A stretch of 64,000 nt of DNA. Origin: Mesorhizobium sp. YC-39 (lineage in GTDB: Bacteria > Pseudomonadota > Alphaproteobacteria > Rhizobiales > Rhizobiaceae). Positions 1 through 8,473 of this stretch are shown one piece after another (within the stretch, counting starts at the first letter, position 1; every line of letters starts with the position of its first letter). The DNA lies in NCBI RefSeq assembly GCF_025753795.1, contig NZ_JAOWPS010000004.1, positions 62,001 through 126,000 on the forward strand, read 5' to 3'. The position numbers were made by a program, and so were the translations under genes. The notes under the pieces were generated by a model. The model made no database searches. It saw nothing but the letters and a program-made list of their open reading frames with translations, and was not told the origin of the DNA.

Positions 1-678
1 ATCGTTGGGAAGACGCGGACCTTCGTGTTCGACACGGGCTATGACGCCAAGGTGGCTGAGAAGCGGCAAAGGCAACTGCTGCGGCCGGTCGGCGAGGGCT
101 TGAAGATGATCGGGATCGACCCGGACAAGGTCGAGGACGTGATCTTGTCGCACATGCATTTCGATCATGCCGGCAACCACGAACTGTTCCCGAATGCCCG
201 CTACCATGTCCAGGACGTGGAGATGGCTTATTGCACCGGGCGTTGCATGTGCCACGACTATCTGCGCCATCCCTTCGCCTATGAGGACGTGGCAAGCATG
301 GTCGCCAAGCTCTTCGCCGGGCGGGTGACGTTCCATGACGGGGTCTCCGAGATCGCCCCGAACCTCACGGTGCACCGTGTCGGCGGCCACTCGAAGGGAT
401 TGCAGGTGATCCGGGTGAAGACGGCGCGCGGCTGGGTGGTGCTCGGCTCCGACGCCTCGCACTTCTATGCCAATTTCGAGCAGAACCGGCCCTTTCCGGT
501 GCTGGAGAGCGCCACCGACATGCTGGAAGGCTATGCCACGATGCGCAAGCTCGCGAGCTCGCCCAAACATGTCATTCCGGGCCACGACCCGCTTGTCCTT
601 GCGCGCTATCCGACCGCGCTGCGGGGCATCGACGACATCGTGCGCCTGGACCTCAATCCGATTGCGGCGGCGCCGTGA
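1..678 (+). CDS. MBL-fold metallo-hydrolase, AHL-lactonase-like family (5' partial)
   Basis: The reading frame is open from base 1, so the gene starts left of the window. The paralogue at 39845-40639 shows that roughly 45 N-terminal residues are missing. The metallo-beta-lactamase signature HMHFDH is visible, with downstream metal ligands in GGHS, GSDASH and PGHDP, which predicts a two-metal hydrolase of the N-acyl-homoserine-lactonase-like group. Such proteins open lactones or esters, and the real substrate is unknown. A GRCMCH motif is shared with the second copy. The gene runs in the same direction as the 3-hydroxyisobutyrate-dehydrogenase-like gene 50 bases downstream, and the same pair of families recurs at 39845-41565. 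That recurrence suggests a metabolic lactone or ester substrate more than quorum quenching. Family assignment is firm; function is open. Confidence 0.85.
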   Translation: MVGKTRTFVFDTGYDAKVAEKRQRQLLRPVGEGLKMIGIDPDKVEDVILSHMHFDHAGNHELFPNARYHVQDVEMAYCTGRCMCHDYLRHPFAYEDVASMVAKLFAGRVTFHDGVSEIAPNLTVHRVGGHSKGLQVIRVKTARGWVVLGSDASHFYANFEQNRPFPVLESATDMLEGYATMRKLASSPKHVIPGHDPLVLARYPTALRGIDDIVRLDLNPIAAAP

Positions 679-728
679 GCATTCGCGCGCGGACCTGAGC
701 TGCACGGGCTTTTAAGCAGGAGATTAAG

Positions 729-1637
729 ATGACCAACCTCAAGCTGGGTTTTGCCGGCGTAGGACGCATGGGAACACCTATGGTGAGACGGCTCATTGCC
801 GCCGGCTATGCCGTCACCGTCTACGACACCAACACCGTCGCCGTCTCGGCCTTGACGGGAGAGGGAGTGGGCAGGGCCGCGACCCCGGCGGAGCTGATGG
901 GCCTGTCGGATGTGGTCCTGTTGTCACTTCCGACGCCTGAGATTGTGCATGCCGTCGCGCTCGGGCCCGAGGGGCTTGCATTGGGGAAAGGGGCGAAAAT
1001 CGTCATCGACCTGTCGACCACTGGCCCGCGCACCGAGCGGCAGCTGGCACAAGGCCTCAAGGCGGCCGGCATTACGACGGTCGACTGCCCGGTAAGCGGT
1101 GGCGTCGGCGGCGCGGAGAAGGGCACGCTGGCGATGATGGTCGCCTGCGAAATGTCCGCCATGGAGACGGTGCGGCCAATCCTCGAGGTGCTCGGCAAGC
1201 CAATCCATGTCGGCGCGGAACCGGGCATGGGGCAAATGATCAAGGTGATCAACAACCTCATGTCGGTCACGGCGCTGTCCATTGCTTCCGAGGCGCTGGT
1301 GCTCGGCACCAAGGCCGGTCTCGATCCCGACGTGCTGATCGAGGTGGTCAATTCGGGCAGCGGCAGCTCCAATGCGACGATGACCAAAGTTCCGAAATTT
1401 GTCCTGACCCGCAGCTTCGATTTCGGCTTCTCCATCGGTCTGTCAGCGAAGGATATCCGGCTCTGCCTCGAGGAAAGCGACGCGCTTGGCGTGCCGATGA
1501 TCGTCGGTGGCGCCGTACGGCAACTTCTGACGGTGGCAAAGGGCGATCTCGGCGCGGATGCGGACCTTACCGAAATCATCAAACCGATCGAGGACTGGGC
1601 CGGCGTTACGGTGGCCGGCGGCAAGGCGAGGGGCTGA
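729..1637 (+). CDS. NAD(P)-dependent oxidoreductase, 3-hydroxyisobutyrate dehydrogenase family
   Basis: This 302-residue protein has the usual length of beta-hydroxyacid dehydrogenases. An N-terminal Rossmann motif GFAGVGRMGTPM binds the dinucleotide. The substrate loop DCPVSGGVGGAEKGTLA follows at about residues 120-136. The catalytic lysine lies in QMIKVINNL and the C-terminal domain is all-helical. The family oxidises or reduces 3-hydroxy acids such as 3-hydroxyisobutyrate, tartronate semialdehyde or 2-hydroxy-3-oxopropionate, and the exact substrate is not readable here. The start at 729 follows an AGGAG-type ribosome site. It lies between the MBL hydrolase and the MmgE/PrpD gene and is probably co-transcribed with both. 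A diverged paralogue is at 40642-41565, again beside an MBL hydrolase. Confidence 0.9.
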   Translation: MTNLKLGFAGVGRMGTPMVRRLIAAGYAVTVYDTNTVAVSALTGEGVGRAATPAELMGLSDVVLLSLPTPEIVHAVALGPEGLALGKGAKIVIDLSTTGPRTERQLAQGLKAAGITTVDCPVSGGVGGAEKGTLAMMVACEMSAMETVRPILEVLGKPIHVGAEPGMGQMIKVINNLMSVTALSIASEALVLGTKAGLDPDVLIEVVNSGSGSSNATMTKVPKFVLTRSFDFGFSIGLSAKDIRLCLEESDALGVPMIVGGAVRQLLTVAKGDLGADADLTEIIKPIEDWAGVTVAGGKARG

Positions 1638-1668
1638 TGCCTCGCGGTTGCAGATCGGAGGTCCGCGC

Positions 1669-3057
1669 ATGACCGGCGATGTTCTACAGCCTTCCGCCGC
1701 AGGCCTCTCGCGCCGGCTCGCGGCTTTCGTGCGTGGCTCGCGCTGGGAGGACGTGCCGGAGCCGGTCCGCGCGCACGCGTTGAGATCCATGTTCAATGGC
1801 TTCGGAACGGCGCTCGGCGGGTCGTCCGATCAGGCGGTGCTGCGACTGGCCAAAAGCCTCGCGCCTTTTTCGGCCGGCGAAACCGCGACCGTTATCGGCC
1901 ATAGCCAGCGACAGGACGCACTGACGGCCGCTTTCCTCAACGCCGCGGCGATAAACGTCTTCGACTTCGACGATACCCACGCTGGGACGATCATCCATCC
2001 CACCGCGCCCGTCGCACCGGTGGTGCTGGCGATTGCCGAAATGCGCCCGGTGAGCGGCGCGGAGCTCCTCCACGCCTTTACCCTTGGGGTGGAGGTCGCC
2101 TGCCGCATCGGCAACGCAGTCTCGCCCAGCCACTACGACCGCGGCTGGCACATCACATCGACATGCGGGGTCTTCGGTGCTGCCGTGGCCGCCGCGAAGC
2201 TCCTCGATCTCGGCGAGAACGAAATCCTCTGGGCGCTCGGCAATGCCGCCGCGCAAGCGTCCGGCCTCGTCGAGACGCTCGGCTTCATGGCCAAGAGCAC
2301 CGGCGTCGGCAATGCGGCGCGCGGCGGTCTCGTCTCGGCCCTGATGGCGCAGTGCGGCGTCGAAGGGCCGCCACAGCCGCTCGAAGGGCCGCGCGGGTTC
2401 CTCAGAGTTTGCTCGGACCAGCCAAAGCCCGAACTGATCGAGGGCGGACTGGGAAGGGATTGGGAAATTTTGCGCAACATGTTCAAGCCTTACCCTTGCG
2501 GCGTGGTGCTGAACCCGGTGATCGATGCCTGCCTCGCTGCCCGGGCCACCCCCGATTTCTCCGCTGACCGGATCGCGGAGGTCGTCGTGCGCGGCGCGCC
2601 CTTGCTCAAGGCCCGCGCCGACCGGCCCGAAGTCACCACCGGGCGCGAGGCGCAGGTGAGCGCCCAGCATGCGGTCGCCGTCAGTCTGCTGCGCGGTCGT
2701 GCGGGCGCGGAAGAATTCAGTGACGCCGCGGTGAACGATGCGCAAGTGAAGGCGCTGCGCGCCAAGGTCCGCCCGGTCGAGGTCGATGCCGGCACGCCGG
2801 TCGAAGCCGCTCATGTCTCGATCCGATATGCGGATGGCTCTTCGGTCGAGGTGGCCGAAAAAGTCGCAACCGGCAGCCTTGCTCGACCGATGTCAGACCC
2901 AGCGCTACGAGAGAAATTTGCCGCACTGGCGCATTACGGTTGCCCGACGCTCACTGTTGCTCCGCTTGCCGACGCGCTTTGGACCCTTGCCGATCTTGCA
3001 GATGCCGGCGTCCTCATGGCGCTCGCTCGGCCTCGAACCGAAGGTACCCGCAGATGA
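1669..3057 (+). CDS. MmgE/PrpD family protein
   Basis: The 462-residue product matches the MmgE/PrpD family in length and content. Recognisable pieces include FDFDDTHAGTIIHPTAPV near residue 100 and the FKPYPCGVVLNPVIDA segment in the second half. Known members include 2-methylcitrate dehydratase and cis-aconitate decarboxylase, so a dehydratase or decarboxylase of a polycarboxylate is likely but unproven. I chose the ATG at 1669 because a GGAGG site lies 8 bases upstream. A frame extension to 1558 would overlap the preceding dehydrogenase by 80 bases. It is the last gene of the left-hand plus-strand group. Confidence 0.85.
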   Translation: MTGDVLQPSAAGLSRRLAAFVRGSRWEDVPEPVRAHALRSMFNGFGTALGGSSDQAVLRLAKSLAPFSAGETATVIGHSQRQDALTAAFLNAAAINVFDFDDTHAGTIIHPTAPVAPVVLAIAEMRPVSGAELLHAFTLGVEVACRIGNAVSPSHYDRGWHITSTCGVFGAAVAAAKLLDLGENEILWALGNAAAQASGLVETLGFMAKSTGVGNAARGGLVSALMAQCGVEGPPQPLEGPRGFLRVCSDQPKPELIEGGLGRDWEILRNMFKPYPCGVVLNPVIDACLAARATPDFSADRIAEVVVRGAPLLKARADRPEVTTGREAQVSAQHAVAVSLLRGRAGAEEFSDAAVNDAQVKALRAKVRPVEVDAGTPVEAAHVSIRYADGSSVEVAEKVATGSLARPMSDPALREKFAALAHYGCPTLTVAPLADALWTLADLADAGVLMALARPRTEGTRR

Positions 3058-3163
3058 GGTTTCTTCGATCCGAGCCGGTGATGTCGCGCCCCTTCGAAGG
3101 TGATGCTGCCTGCGGTCGGACGTGCGACGCCGGAGATGGAGTCGAGCAGCGTCGCGGATCGGC

Positions 3164-3301
3164 TTAGACCTCGGTGTAGCCCTGCAGGTCGAAGAAACGC
3201 AGAATCGATGATCGCGAGATCATTCGGAACGATGCGGGAAGATGCGGCGACAAGGCCGGCCTGAAAAAGCCATAGCGTCGATATTCAACCTCGGGGAGCA
3301 T
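3164..3301 (-). CDS. possible 45-residue coupled small ORF or gene remnant
   Basis: In the otherwise empty 3058-3284 stretch an ATG at 3301 opens a 45-codon frame ending in TAA at 3166-3164. It overlaps the last 17 bases of the NuoB/HyfI-like gene. A GAGGAGGTGA sequence, which also encodes the end of that gene, lies directly upstream and could act as a ribosome site. The predicted peptide is basic, begins MLPEVEYRRYGFFRPA and ends LRFFDLQGYTEV. I do not recognise it. It may be a real small accessory protein of the complex operon, the 3' tail of a decayed gene, or chance. Apart from it, I see nothing in 3058-3163. Confidence 0.25.
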   Translation of the reverse strand: MLPEVEYRRYGFFRPALSPHLPASFRMISRSSILRFFDLQGYTEV

Positions 3302-3812
3302 TCACCTCCTCAAGCAAGGCCAGCAGACCCTTCAGGATTTCGATCGGCGGTGGTGGGCAGCCCGGAATGTGCAAGTCGACAGGCAGCACTTCCGAAACAC
3401 CGCCCACCACCGCATAGCTGCCGGCAAAGCAGCCGCCGTCCTTGGCGCAGCCGCCCAGCGCAACTACCCATTTCGGGTTGGGCGTCGCATCCCAGGTCCG
3501 CTTCAGCGCCTCGCGCATGTTCTTGGTGACCGGTCCGGTGACCAGCAGCACGTCGGCATGGCGCGGCGATGCAACAAAACGAAACCCGAAGCGCTCGATG
3601 TCGTAGAACGCATTGTTGAGCGCGTGCATCTCAAGCTCGCAGCCATTGCAGGAGCCAGCGTCTATCGCCCGGATCGACAGGCTTCTGCCCAGTTTCTTGC
3701 GGGCAGCACCGTCCAGGACGCGTGCCAGCTCGTCGACCGCCGCGTCGCTCACCTGCGGCGGCCGCTCGGTCAGCGGCGGGCGGATCAGGCTTTCGAAGAG
3801 GAGCTTGCGCAT
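3285..3812 (-). CDS. NuoB/HyfI-like iron-sulfur small subunit of an Ehr-type complex
   Basis: This 175-residue protein belongs to the NADH dehydrogenase 20 kDa / [NiFe] hydrogenase small-subunit family. The four cysteines for the terminal [4Fe-4S] cluster are in place: two in GSCNGCELE, one in GGCAKDGG and one in PGCPPPP. It should form the electron connection at the interface with the NuoD/HyfG-like subunit on the cytoplasmic side of the membrane. It is the last conserved gene of the six-gene minus-strand operon, separated from the large-subunit gene by a 68-base gap that holds a rhizobial palindromic repeat. No ferredoxin-like (HyfA/HyfH, NuoI) gene accompanies it, so the next electron carrier is unknown. 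Confidence 0.88.
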   Translation of the reverse strand: MRKLLFESLIRPPLTERPPQVSDAAVDELARVLDGAARKKLGRSLSIRAIDAGSCNGCELEMHALNNAFYDIERFGFRFVASPRHADVLLVTGPVTKNMREALKRTWDATPNPKWVVALGGCAKDGGCFAGSYAVVGGVSEVLPVDLHIPGCPPPPIEILKGLLALLEEVNAPRG

Positions 3813-3834
3813 GATGGCATGCCTTCTTGTTTGA

Positions 3835-3879
3835 CCATGATCTTTTCCAAAAACCGGTTTCCACTTTTTGGGACCATGG
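3835..3879. repeat. rhizobial intergenic palindromic repeat
   Basis: A 45-base imperfect palindrome with CCATG/CATGG ends and the core AAACCGGTTT lies between the large- and small-subunit genes of the complex. From memory it matches the abundant dispersed palindromic element of Rhizobiales genomes (cores like ACCGGTTTTCGGAAAAG). As RNA it would fold into a hairpin between two cistrons and could lower or stabilise expression of the downstream NuoB-like gene. Only one copy was noticed in this window. Confidence 0.6.
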
Positions 3880-3880
3880 C

Positions 3881-5410
3881 CTAGAGATCGTGCCCGGAAT
3901 AGGAGCAGTTGAACGACTTGTTGCAGAGCGGAAAGTCGGCGACGATGTTGCCCTCGATCGCCGCTTCAAGCAGCGGCCATTGAAACCATGAGGGGTCGCG
4001 CAGATGGCAGCGTTCGATCGTGCCATCTTCGCCAATGCGCAGCCAGATGAGGATGTCGCCCCTGAAGCCCTCGACCAGTGCCATGCCTTCGCGCGGCCCG
4101 TCTGCTCCGGTGAGGTCGACGCGGATCGGGCCGCCAGGCAGCCGCTCCAGGATCTGCTCGACCAGCGACAGACTCTGCTCGACCTCGCGGATGCGGATCC
4201 AGACGCGTGCGTTGACGTCGCCCTCCTGGAGGACCGGCACGTCGAAGGCGAGCTCATCGTAAGGTGCGTAGCTTGGCCCGCGCCGCGCGTCGAAGTTACG
4301 GCCGGAGGCGCGGCCGACATAGCCGCCCGCCGCATATTGCCGGGCAAGCTCGACCTTGAGCCGGCCGGTCGCGACGGTCCGGTCCTGCAGCGACGCCGTG
4401 TTGTCGTAGAGTTCGACCAGGTGAGGAAACCGCTGCCTGATCTCTGCGATCAGCGACCGAATTGCGGTCGTCCCCTCCTCGCTCAAATCGTTTGTCACCC
4501 CACCCGGCACGACGCGGTCGCGCATCAGACGATGACCGAAGGCCGCATCACCGGCACGCAACACGCGTTCGCGCAGCACGCCGCAATGGGCATGCATGAG
4601 CGCGAAGGCAGCGTCGTTGCAGATGGCGCCGATGTCGCCGAGATGATTGGCGAGACGCTCCAGCTCGGCCATCAGCGCCCGCAGCCAGGCGGCGCGCCTT
4701 GGGATCGCGGTGCCGAGCGCGGCCTCGACCGCATGGGCAAAGGCGAGGGAATAGGCCACGGTGCTGTCGCCGGAGGTTCTGCCCGCCAACCGGGCGGCGC
4801 GATCGATCGGCGCGCCAGCCATCAGGCTCTCAATGCCCTTGTGCACGTAGCCGAGGCGCTCTTCCAGCCGCACTACCGTTTCGCCGCTTGCCGTGAAGCG
4901 AAAATGCCCAGGCTCGATGATGCCGGCATGCACGGGCCCAACCGGGATCTGGTGGAGGCTTTCGCCTTCCGCAGGAAGGAAGCGGTACGCCGCGGCTGGT
5001 GCCTCAGCCGGCATTCCCAACGGATGACTGACGCCCCACTGGCCGTGATCGAGCCAGCGGCGGGTATCGGGAAGCCCTTGCGGCAGCAGCCCGAACAGGT
5101 CCGCGGCCGCGCGCTCGAGGCGCAGTGCAGGCGGATGCCGCTGGCCGACCGATGGGTAGCGGCCGCCGGGGCATTTCAGGCTGATGATACCGATGTCGCG
5201 AACCGCGTCGAGGAGTGCCATGTGCACGGTCTCCGGCTCGCCCCAAAGGCCGAGCAGGGCCCAGCGGCCCTCGGCAAGCTGGTCGACGGCAAGGTTCCAG
5301 GTTTTCGGCGTCACCACGGCGCGTCGCCAGGGGGCGTGGTGCTCGACAGGGCGGCCGGCCTCGATCAGGTCGATCAGCGCGGGCATCTTCCTTTTGCTCA
5401 TCCGCTTCAT
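3881..5410 (-). CDS. NuoD/HyfG-like large subunit lacking [NiFe] ligands
   Basis: This 509-residue protein combines an N-terminal NuoC/30-kDa-like part (about residues 30-150) with a NuoD/HycE-like large-subunit part, as in HyfG/HycE. Conserved landmarks are IPVGPVHAGIIEPGHFRF, ERLGYVHKGIE and, at the C terminus, NKSFNCSYSGHDL. In true hydrogenases the first nickel motif is RxCGxC; here the matching place reads RTSGDS. The second motif DPCxxC is replaced by a C-x5-C arrangement. A nickel site is therefore not expected and the protein resembles complex-I-like Ehr subunits. The ATG at 5410 overlaps the TGA of the preceding HyfF-like gene (ATGA), which indicates coupling. Confidence 0.85.
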   Translation of the reverse strand: MKRMSKRKMPALIDLIEAGRPVEHHAPWRRAVVTPKTWNLAVDQLAEGRWALLGLWGEPETVHMALLDAVRDIGIISLKCPGGRYPSVGQRHPPALRLERAAADLFGLLPQGLPDTRRWLDHGQWGVSHPLGMPAEAPAAAYRFLPAEGESLHQIPVGPVHAGIIEPGHFRFTASGETVVRLEERLGYVHKGIESLMAGAPIDRAARLAGRTSGDSTVAYSLAFAHAVEAALGTAIPRRAAWLRALMAELERLANHLGDIGAICNDAAFALMHAHCGVLRERVLRAGDAAFGHRLMRDRVVPGGVTNDLSEEGTTAIRSLIAEIRQRFPHLVELYDNTASLQDRTVATGRLKVELARQYAAGGYVGRASGRNFDARRGPSYAPYDELAFDVPVLQEGDVNARVWIRIREVEQSLSLVEQILERLPGGPIRVDLTGADGPREGMALVEGFRGDILIWLRIGEDGTIERCHLRDPSWFQWPLLEAAIEGNIVADFPLCNKSFNCSYSGHDL

Positions 5411-6858
5411 CCCAGGATGGTCGCGACGTGCTGGAACCATGTGACCAGAGGTGCCGGCAGGTAGATGCCGGCGCCAAACACCAGCGCCAGGTGGGAATAC
5501 ATCGGCACGTAGGATGCCTCGACGGGCGCGGTGCTGCCGCGCGGCTCGCCGAAGGCGACGCCGGTCAGCCGCAGCAGCAGGGCGCCGAAGGCGAGCAGGA
5601 GCCCGAACACCAGCGGGATCGCCAGAAGCGGCTGTCTTGCGAATGTCGAGCTCACGACGAGGAATTCGCTCATGAAGATGCCGAGCGGAGGCAGGCCGGC
5701 AATGGCAACGACGCCGATGACGAGCGCCCACCCAAGCCCGGGATGCGTTTCCGTCAGCCCTCTTATGTCGGCGATCTTCTGTGTCCCCTTGACCTGCGCG
5801 ATATGGCCGACGGCGAAGAAGATCGCCGACTTGGTCAGGCTGTGCATGACCATGTGCAGCAGGCCGGCGAAGTTCGCGAGCGGCCCGCCCATGCCGAACG
5901 CGAACACGATAATACCCATGTGTTCGATCGAGGAGTATGCGAACAGGCGTTTGATGTCACGGCGGCGGTAGAGCATGAAGGCCGCGAAGATAAGCGAGGT
6001 GAGCCCCATCGCGACCATCAATGGTCCAGGCGCTATCGCCTCCGGGCTTGCGGCGAGCAACAGCTTGAAGCGCAGCACGGCATAGAGCGCGACGTTCAGC
6101 AGCAGGCCCGACAGCACAGCCGAGATCGGCGTCGGGCCTTCGGCATGCGCATCGGGCAGCCAGGCATGCAAGGGGGCAAGCCCGACCTTGGTGCCGTAGC
6201 CGAGCAGCAGGAAGACGAAGGCGACGTTGAGCAGAGCCGGGTCGAAACGCGCCGCCTGTTCGATAAGCACCGTCCAGACCATGGCATTGGCGCCCTCGCC
6301 GACGACCGGCTGCGCGGCCATGTAGACGAGGATCGTGCCGAACAGTGCAAGCGCGATACCGACGCTTCCAAGGATGAAATATTTCCAGGCCGCCTCCAGC
6401 GCTTCATGCGTGCGATAGATGCCGACCATGAGCACGGTGGTCAGCGTCGCAAGCTCCACCGCCACCCACATCAAGCCGATATTGTTCGACACGAAGGCGA
6501 GGTTCATGCCGAACATCATGATCTGGTACATCGCGTGATAGAATCGCAGGTTCGGCGCGGTCAGCCGGCCGGTCTCCAGCTCGTGCGCAATGTAGGAGGC
6601 GCTGAATACGCTGGTGGTGAAGCCGACGAATGTGTTGAGCACAATGAAAACGATGTTGAGATCGTCGACGAGCAGGTACTGGCCCGGCTGCGGCCTGTCG
6701 GTAACGAGCAGCGACAAGGCGGCGAGCAAGGTCAGGAAGCTTGCCGCGACATTCAGGCCTGCCGTGATCCGATAATTCGGCAGGGCCGCCAGAAGTGCTG
6801 CCGCGCCGACGGGTATCAGCAGGATGGCCGCCACCGCATCGAAGGAAACCGCAGTCAA
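5407..6858 (-). CDS. HyfF-like proton-translocating membrane subunit (NuoN/NuoL family)
   Basis: This 483-residue integral membrane protein of the antiporter-like NuoL/M/N family has about 14 predicted hydrophobic segments. Typical charged transmembrane residues are the glutamate in WVAVELATL and the lysine in GYGTKVGLAPLHAWLPDAHAEGP, followed by the conserved RDIKRLFAYSSIEHMG loop. It should pump ions or protons driven by the peripheral redox arm. The start is best placed at a TTG (6858) overlapping the TGA of the HyfE-like gene as TTGA; no ATG fits. It ends in an ATGA overlap with the large-subunit gene, so the chain is tightly coupled. Confidence 0.85.
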   Translation of the reverse strand: MTAVSFDAVAAILLIPVGAAALLAALPNYRITAGLNVAASFLTLLAALSLLVTDRPQPGQYLLVDDLNIVFIVLNTFVGFTTSVFSASYIAHELETGRLTAPNLRFYHAMYQIMMFGMNLAFVSNNIGLMWVAVELATLTTVLMVGIYRTHEALEAAWKYFILGSVGIALALFGTILVYMAAQPVVGEGANAMVWTVLIEQAARFDPALLNVAFVFLLLGYGTKVGLAPLHAWLPDAHAEGPTPISAVLSGLLLNVALYAVLRFKLLLAASPEAIAPGPLMVAMGLTSLIFAAFMLYRRRDIKRLFAYSSIEHMGIIVFAFGMGGPLANFAGLLHMVMHSLTKSAIFFAVGHIAQVKGTQKIADIRGLTETHPGLGWALVIGVVAIAGLPPLGIFMSEFLVVSSTFARQPLLAIPLVFGLLLAFGALLLRLTGVAFGEPRGSTAPVEASYVPMYSHLALVFGAGIYLPAPLVTWFQHVATILG

Positions 6859-7517
6859 CGGCGTTCTCCCCTGTAGTCGTCGAGCGCACCGACATCGACC
6901 GAGTCGAACCTCTCGCGGATGCGGAACAGGAAGACGCCGATGACGATGAAAGCGATCAGGATCGAGAAGGCGACGCTGATCTCGACGACCAGCGGCATGC
7001 CCTTGGCGCCGGTGGCGGCCAGCACCAGGCCGTTCTCCAGCGACATGAAGCCGACAACCTGGCTGACGGCGTTGCGGCGGGTGACCATCACCAACAGGCC
7101 GAGCAATATTATCGACAGCGCGAAGGCCAGATCCTCGCGTGCCAGCGGGTCGGCTTCGGGTGTGACCCGCAGCATCAGCACCATGGATAGCGTCACCAGG
7201 CCGATGCCGGCAAGCATGGTCGGACCGATGCCGACCGCTGTCTCGATATCGCGGTGGATGCCCAGCCGCTGAATAATGCGGTGAAGCCCGACGGGAATGA
7301 CGATCGCCTTGAAGACGAGGGCTATCGCGGCGGTGACGTAGAGATGATGAGCGTCCTGGACATAGGCCTGCCAAGCTACCGACAGCGCAAGCACGACGGC
7401 ATGCAGCGCAAAGACGTTGATCAGCGCAAAGAGGCGGTCCTGGTAGAGCATCATGAAGCTGACCAGCACCAGGCCGCCGGCGAGCAGATGGGCGATGTCG
7501 AAGGTGAGGCCGTTCAT
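6855..7517 (-). CDS. HyfE-like membrane subunit
   Basis: The 220-residue, highly hydrophobic product resembles hydrogenase-4 component E, a NuoK-related but longer membrane subunit with about six to seven segments. Near its middle lies RNAVSQVVGFMSLENGLVLAATG, recalling the NuoK signature with an intramembrane glutamate. It should line part of the proton path between the HyfC-like and antiporter-like subunits. The ATG at 7517 overlaps the TGA of the HyfC-like gene; a GTG one codon upstream is possible. The stop overlaps the TTG start of the next gene. Confidence 0.82.
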   Translation of the reverse strand: MNGLTFDIAHLLAGGLVLVSFMMLYQDRLFALINVFALHAVVLALSVAWQAYVQDAHHLYVTAAIALVFKAIVIPVGLHRIIQRLGIHRDIETAVGIGPTMLAGIGLVTLSMVLMLRVTPEADPLAREDLAFALSIILLGLLVMVTRRNAVSQVVGFMSLENGLVLAATGAKGMPLVVEISVAFSILIAFIVIGVFLFRIRERFDSVDVGALDDYRGERR

Positions 7518-8473
7518 CACAGGCTCCGAGACACGAACAGCAGCAGCGTGCCGAGCAGCGCCAGCATGAGCGCGGCGCCGAGGAAATCCGGGACGCGAAA
7601 GACACGCATCTTGGCAATCGCCGTCTCGAACACGGCAAGCAGGATGGCGCAGACGGCAAGCTTGCCGAGATAGGTGACTGCACCCAGAACCAGTGACCTC
7701 GGTCCTGCTCCGGTGTTCGCCAGCCCCCAGGGGAGGAAGACGCAGGAAATCAGCGACACATAGAGCAGAAGCTTGAGGAATGTGGCGAGTTCGATCATCG
7801 CCAGGTGGCGGCCGGAATATTCCAGGATCATCGCCTCATGGACCATGGTGAGCTCCAGATGCGTTGCCGGATTGTCGACCGGTATGCGGGCGTTCTCGGC
7901 GATGGCAACCATCACCAGGGCGATCAGCGACATGCCGAGCGACACCCGCAGGCCGACCTCGGGCGAGCCCATGAAAGCGGCGACCGTGGAGAGCTGCGTC
8001 GCGCCGGCAACCAGCGCCAGGCTGAACACGATGAGAAGCATCGCCGGCTCGGCAAGCGAAGCGATCATGACTTCACGGCTGGCACCTATGCCGCCGAAGC
8101 TGGTGCCGACGTCCAGTCCGGCCAGTGCCTGGAAGAAGCGCGCGCTGCCAAGCAGCGCCACAATGACGATGAGATCGGCGGTCCAGCTGAATTGGAGACC
8201 GGTAGCGAATGTCGGGACGAGCGCGGCGGCGACCCACGTGGCGGCAAAGATCAGATAGGGCGTCACCCGGAACAGCCAGGATGCGTTGTCCGCCAGCACG
8301 ACTTCCTTGCGCATCAGCCTGATGAGATCGCGATAGGGCTGGATCAGCGAAGGCCCCTGGCGCCTGAGCAGTCTGGCCTTGAACTTGCGCACGAAGCCGA
8401 TCAGCAGCGGCGCCAACAGAAGCACCAGCAGCATCTGCACGCCCTGGATGGCCAGTTCGAAAATCAGGGCCAT
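7517..8473 (-). CDS. HyfC-like membrane subunit (NuoH family)
   Basis: This 318-residue NuoH/HycD-type membrane protein anchors the peripheral arm and forms the quinone-chamber-side channel in complex I relatives. Visible family features are the early cytoplasmic loop RRQGPSLIQPYRDLIRLMRKE and the NARIPVDNPATHLELTMVHEAM segment with its conserved acidic residues. I placed the start at the ATG at 8473, ten bases inside the end of the HyfB-like gene. Frame extensions further upstream are arginine-rich antisense-like sequence and match no family. It belongs to the coupled six-gene unit. Confidence 0.87.
   Translation of the reverse strand: MALIFELAIQGVQMLLVLLLAPLLIGFVRKFKARLLRRQGPSLIQPYRDLIRLMRKEVVLADNASWLFRVTPYLIFAATWVAAALVPTFATGLQFSWTADLIVIVALLGSARFFQALAGLDVGTSFGGIGASREVMIASLAEPAMLLIVFSLALVAGATQLSTVAAFMGSPEVGLRVSLGMSLIALVMVAIAENARIPVDNPATHLELTMVHEAMILEYSGRHLAMIELATFLKLLLYVSLISCVFLPWGLANTGAGPRSLVLGAVTYLGKLAVCAILLAVFETAIAKMRVFRVPDFLGAALMLALLGTLLLFVSRSL

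Noticed and set aside
1..678. Quorum-quenching AHL lactonase
   Set aside because: Only the fold supports this; the repeated pairing with a hydroxyacid dehydrogenase argues for a metabolic substrate, so the broader family name is kept.
4004..5464. Plus-strand open frame of 486 codons
   Set aside because: Antisense to the NuoD/HyfG-like gene, whose conserved motifs fix the coding strand.
5215..6876. Long plus-strand open frame of 553 codons
   Set aside because: It lies antisense to the well-supported HyfG-like and HyfF-like genes and its translation is low-complexity R/G/Q/H-rich sequence without family similarity, typical for GC-rich antisense frames.
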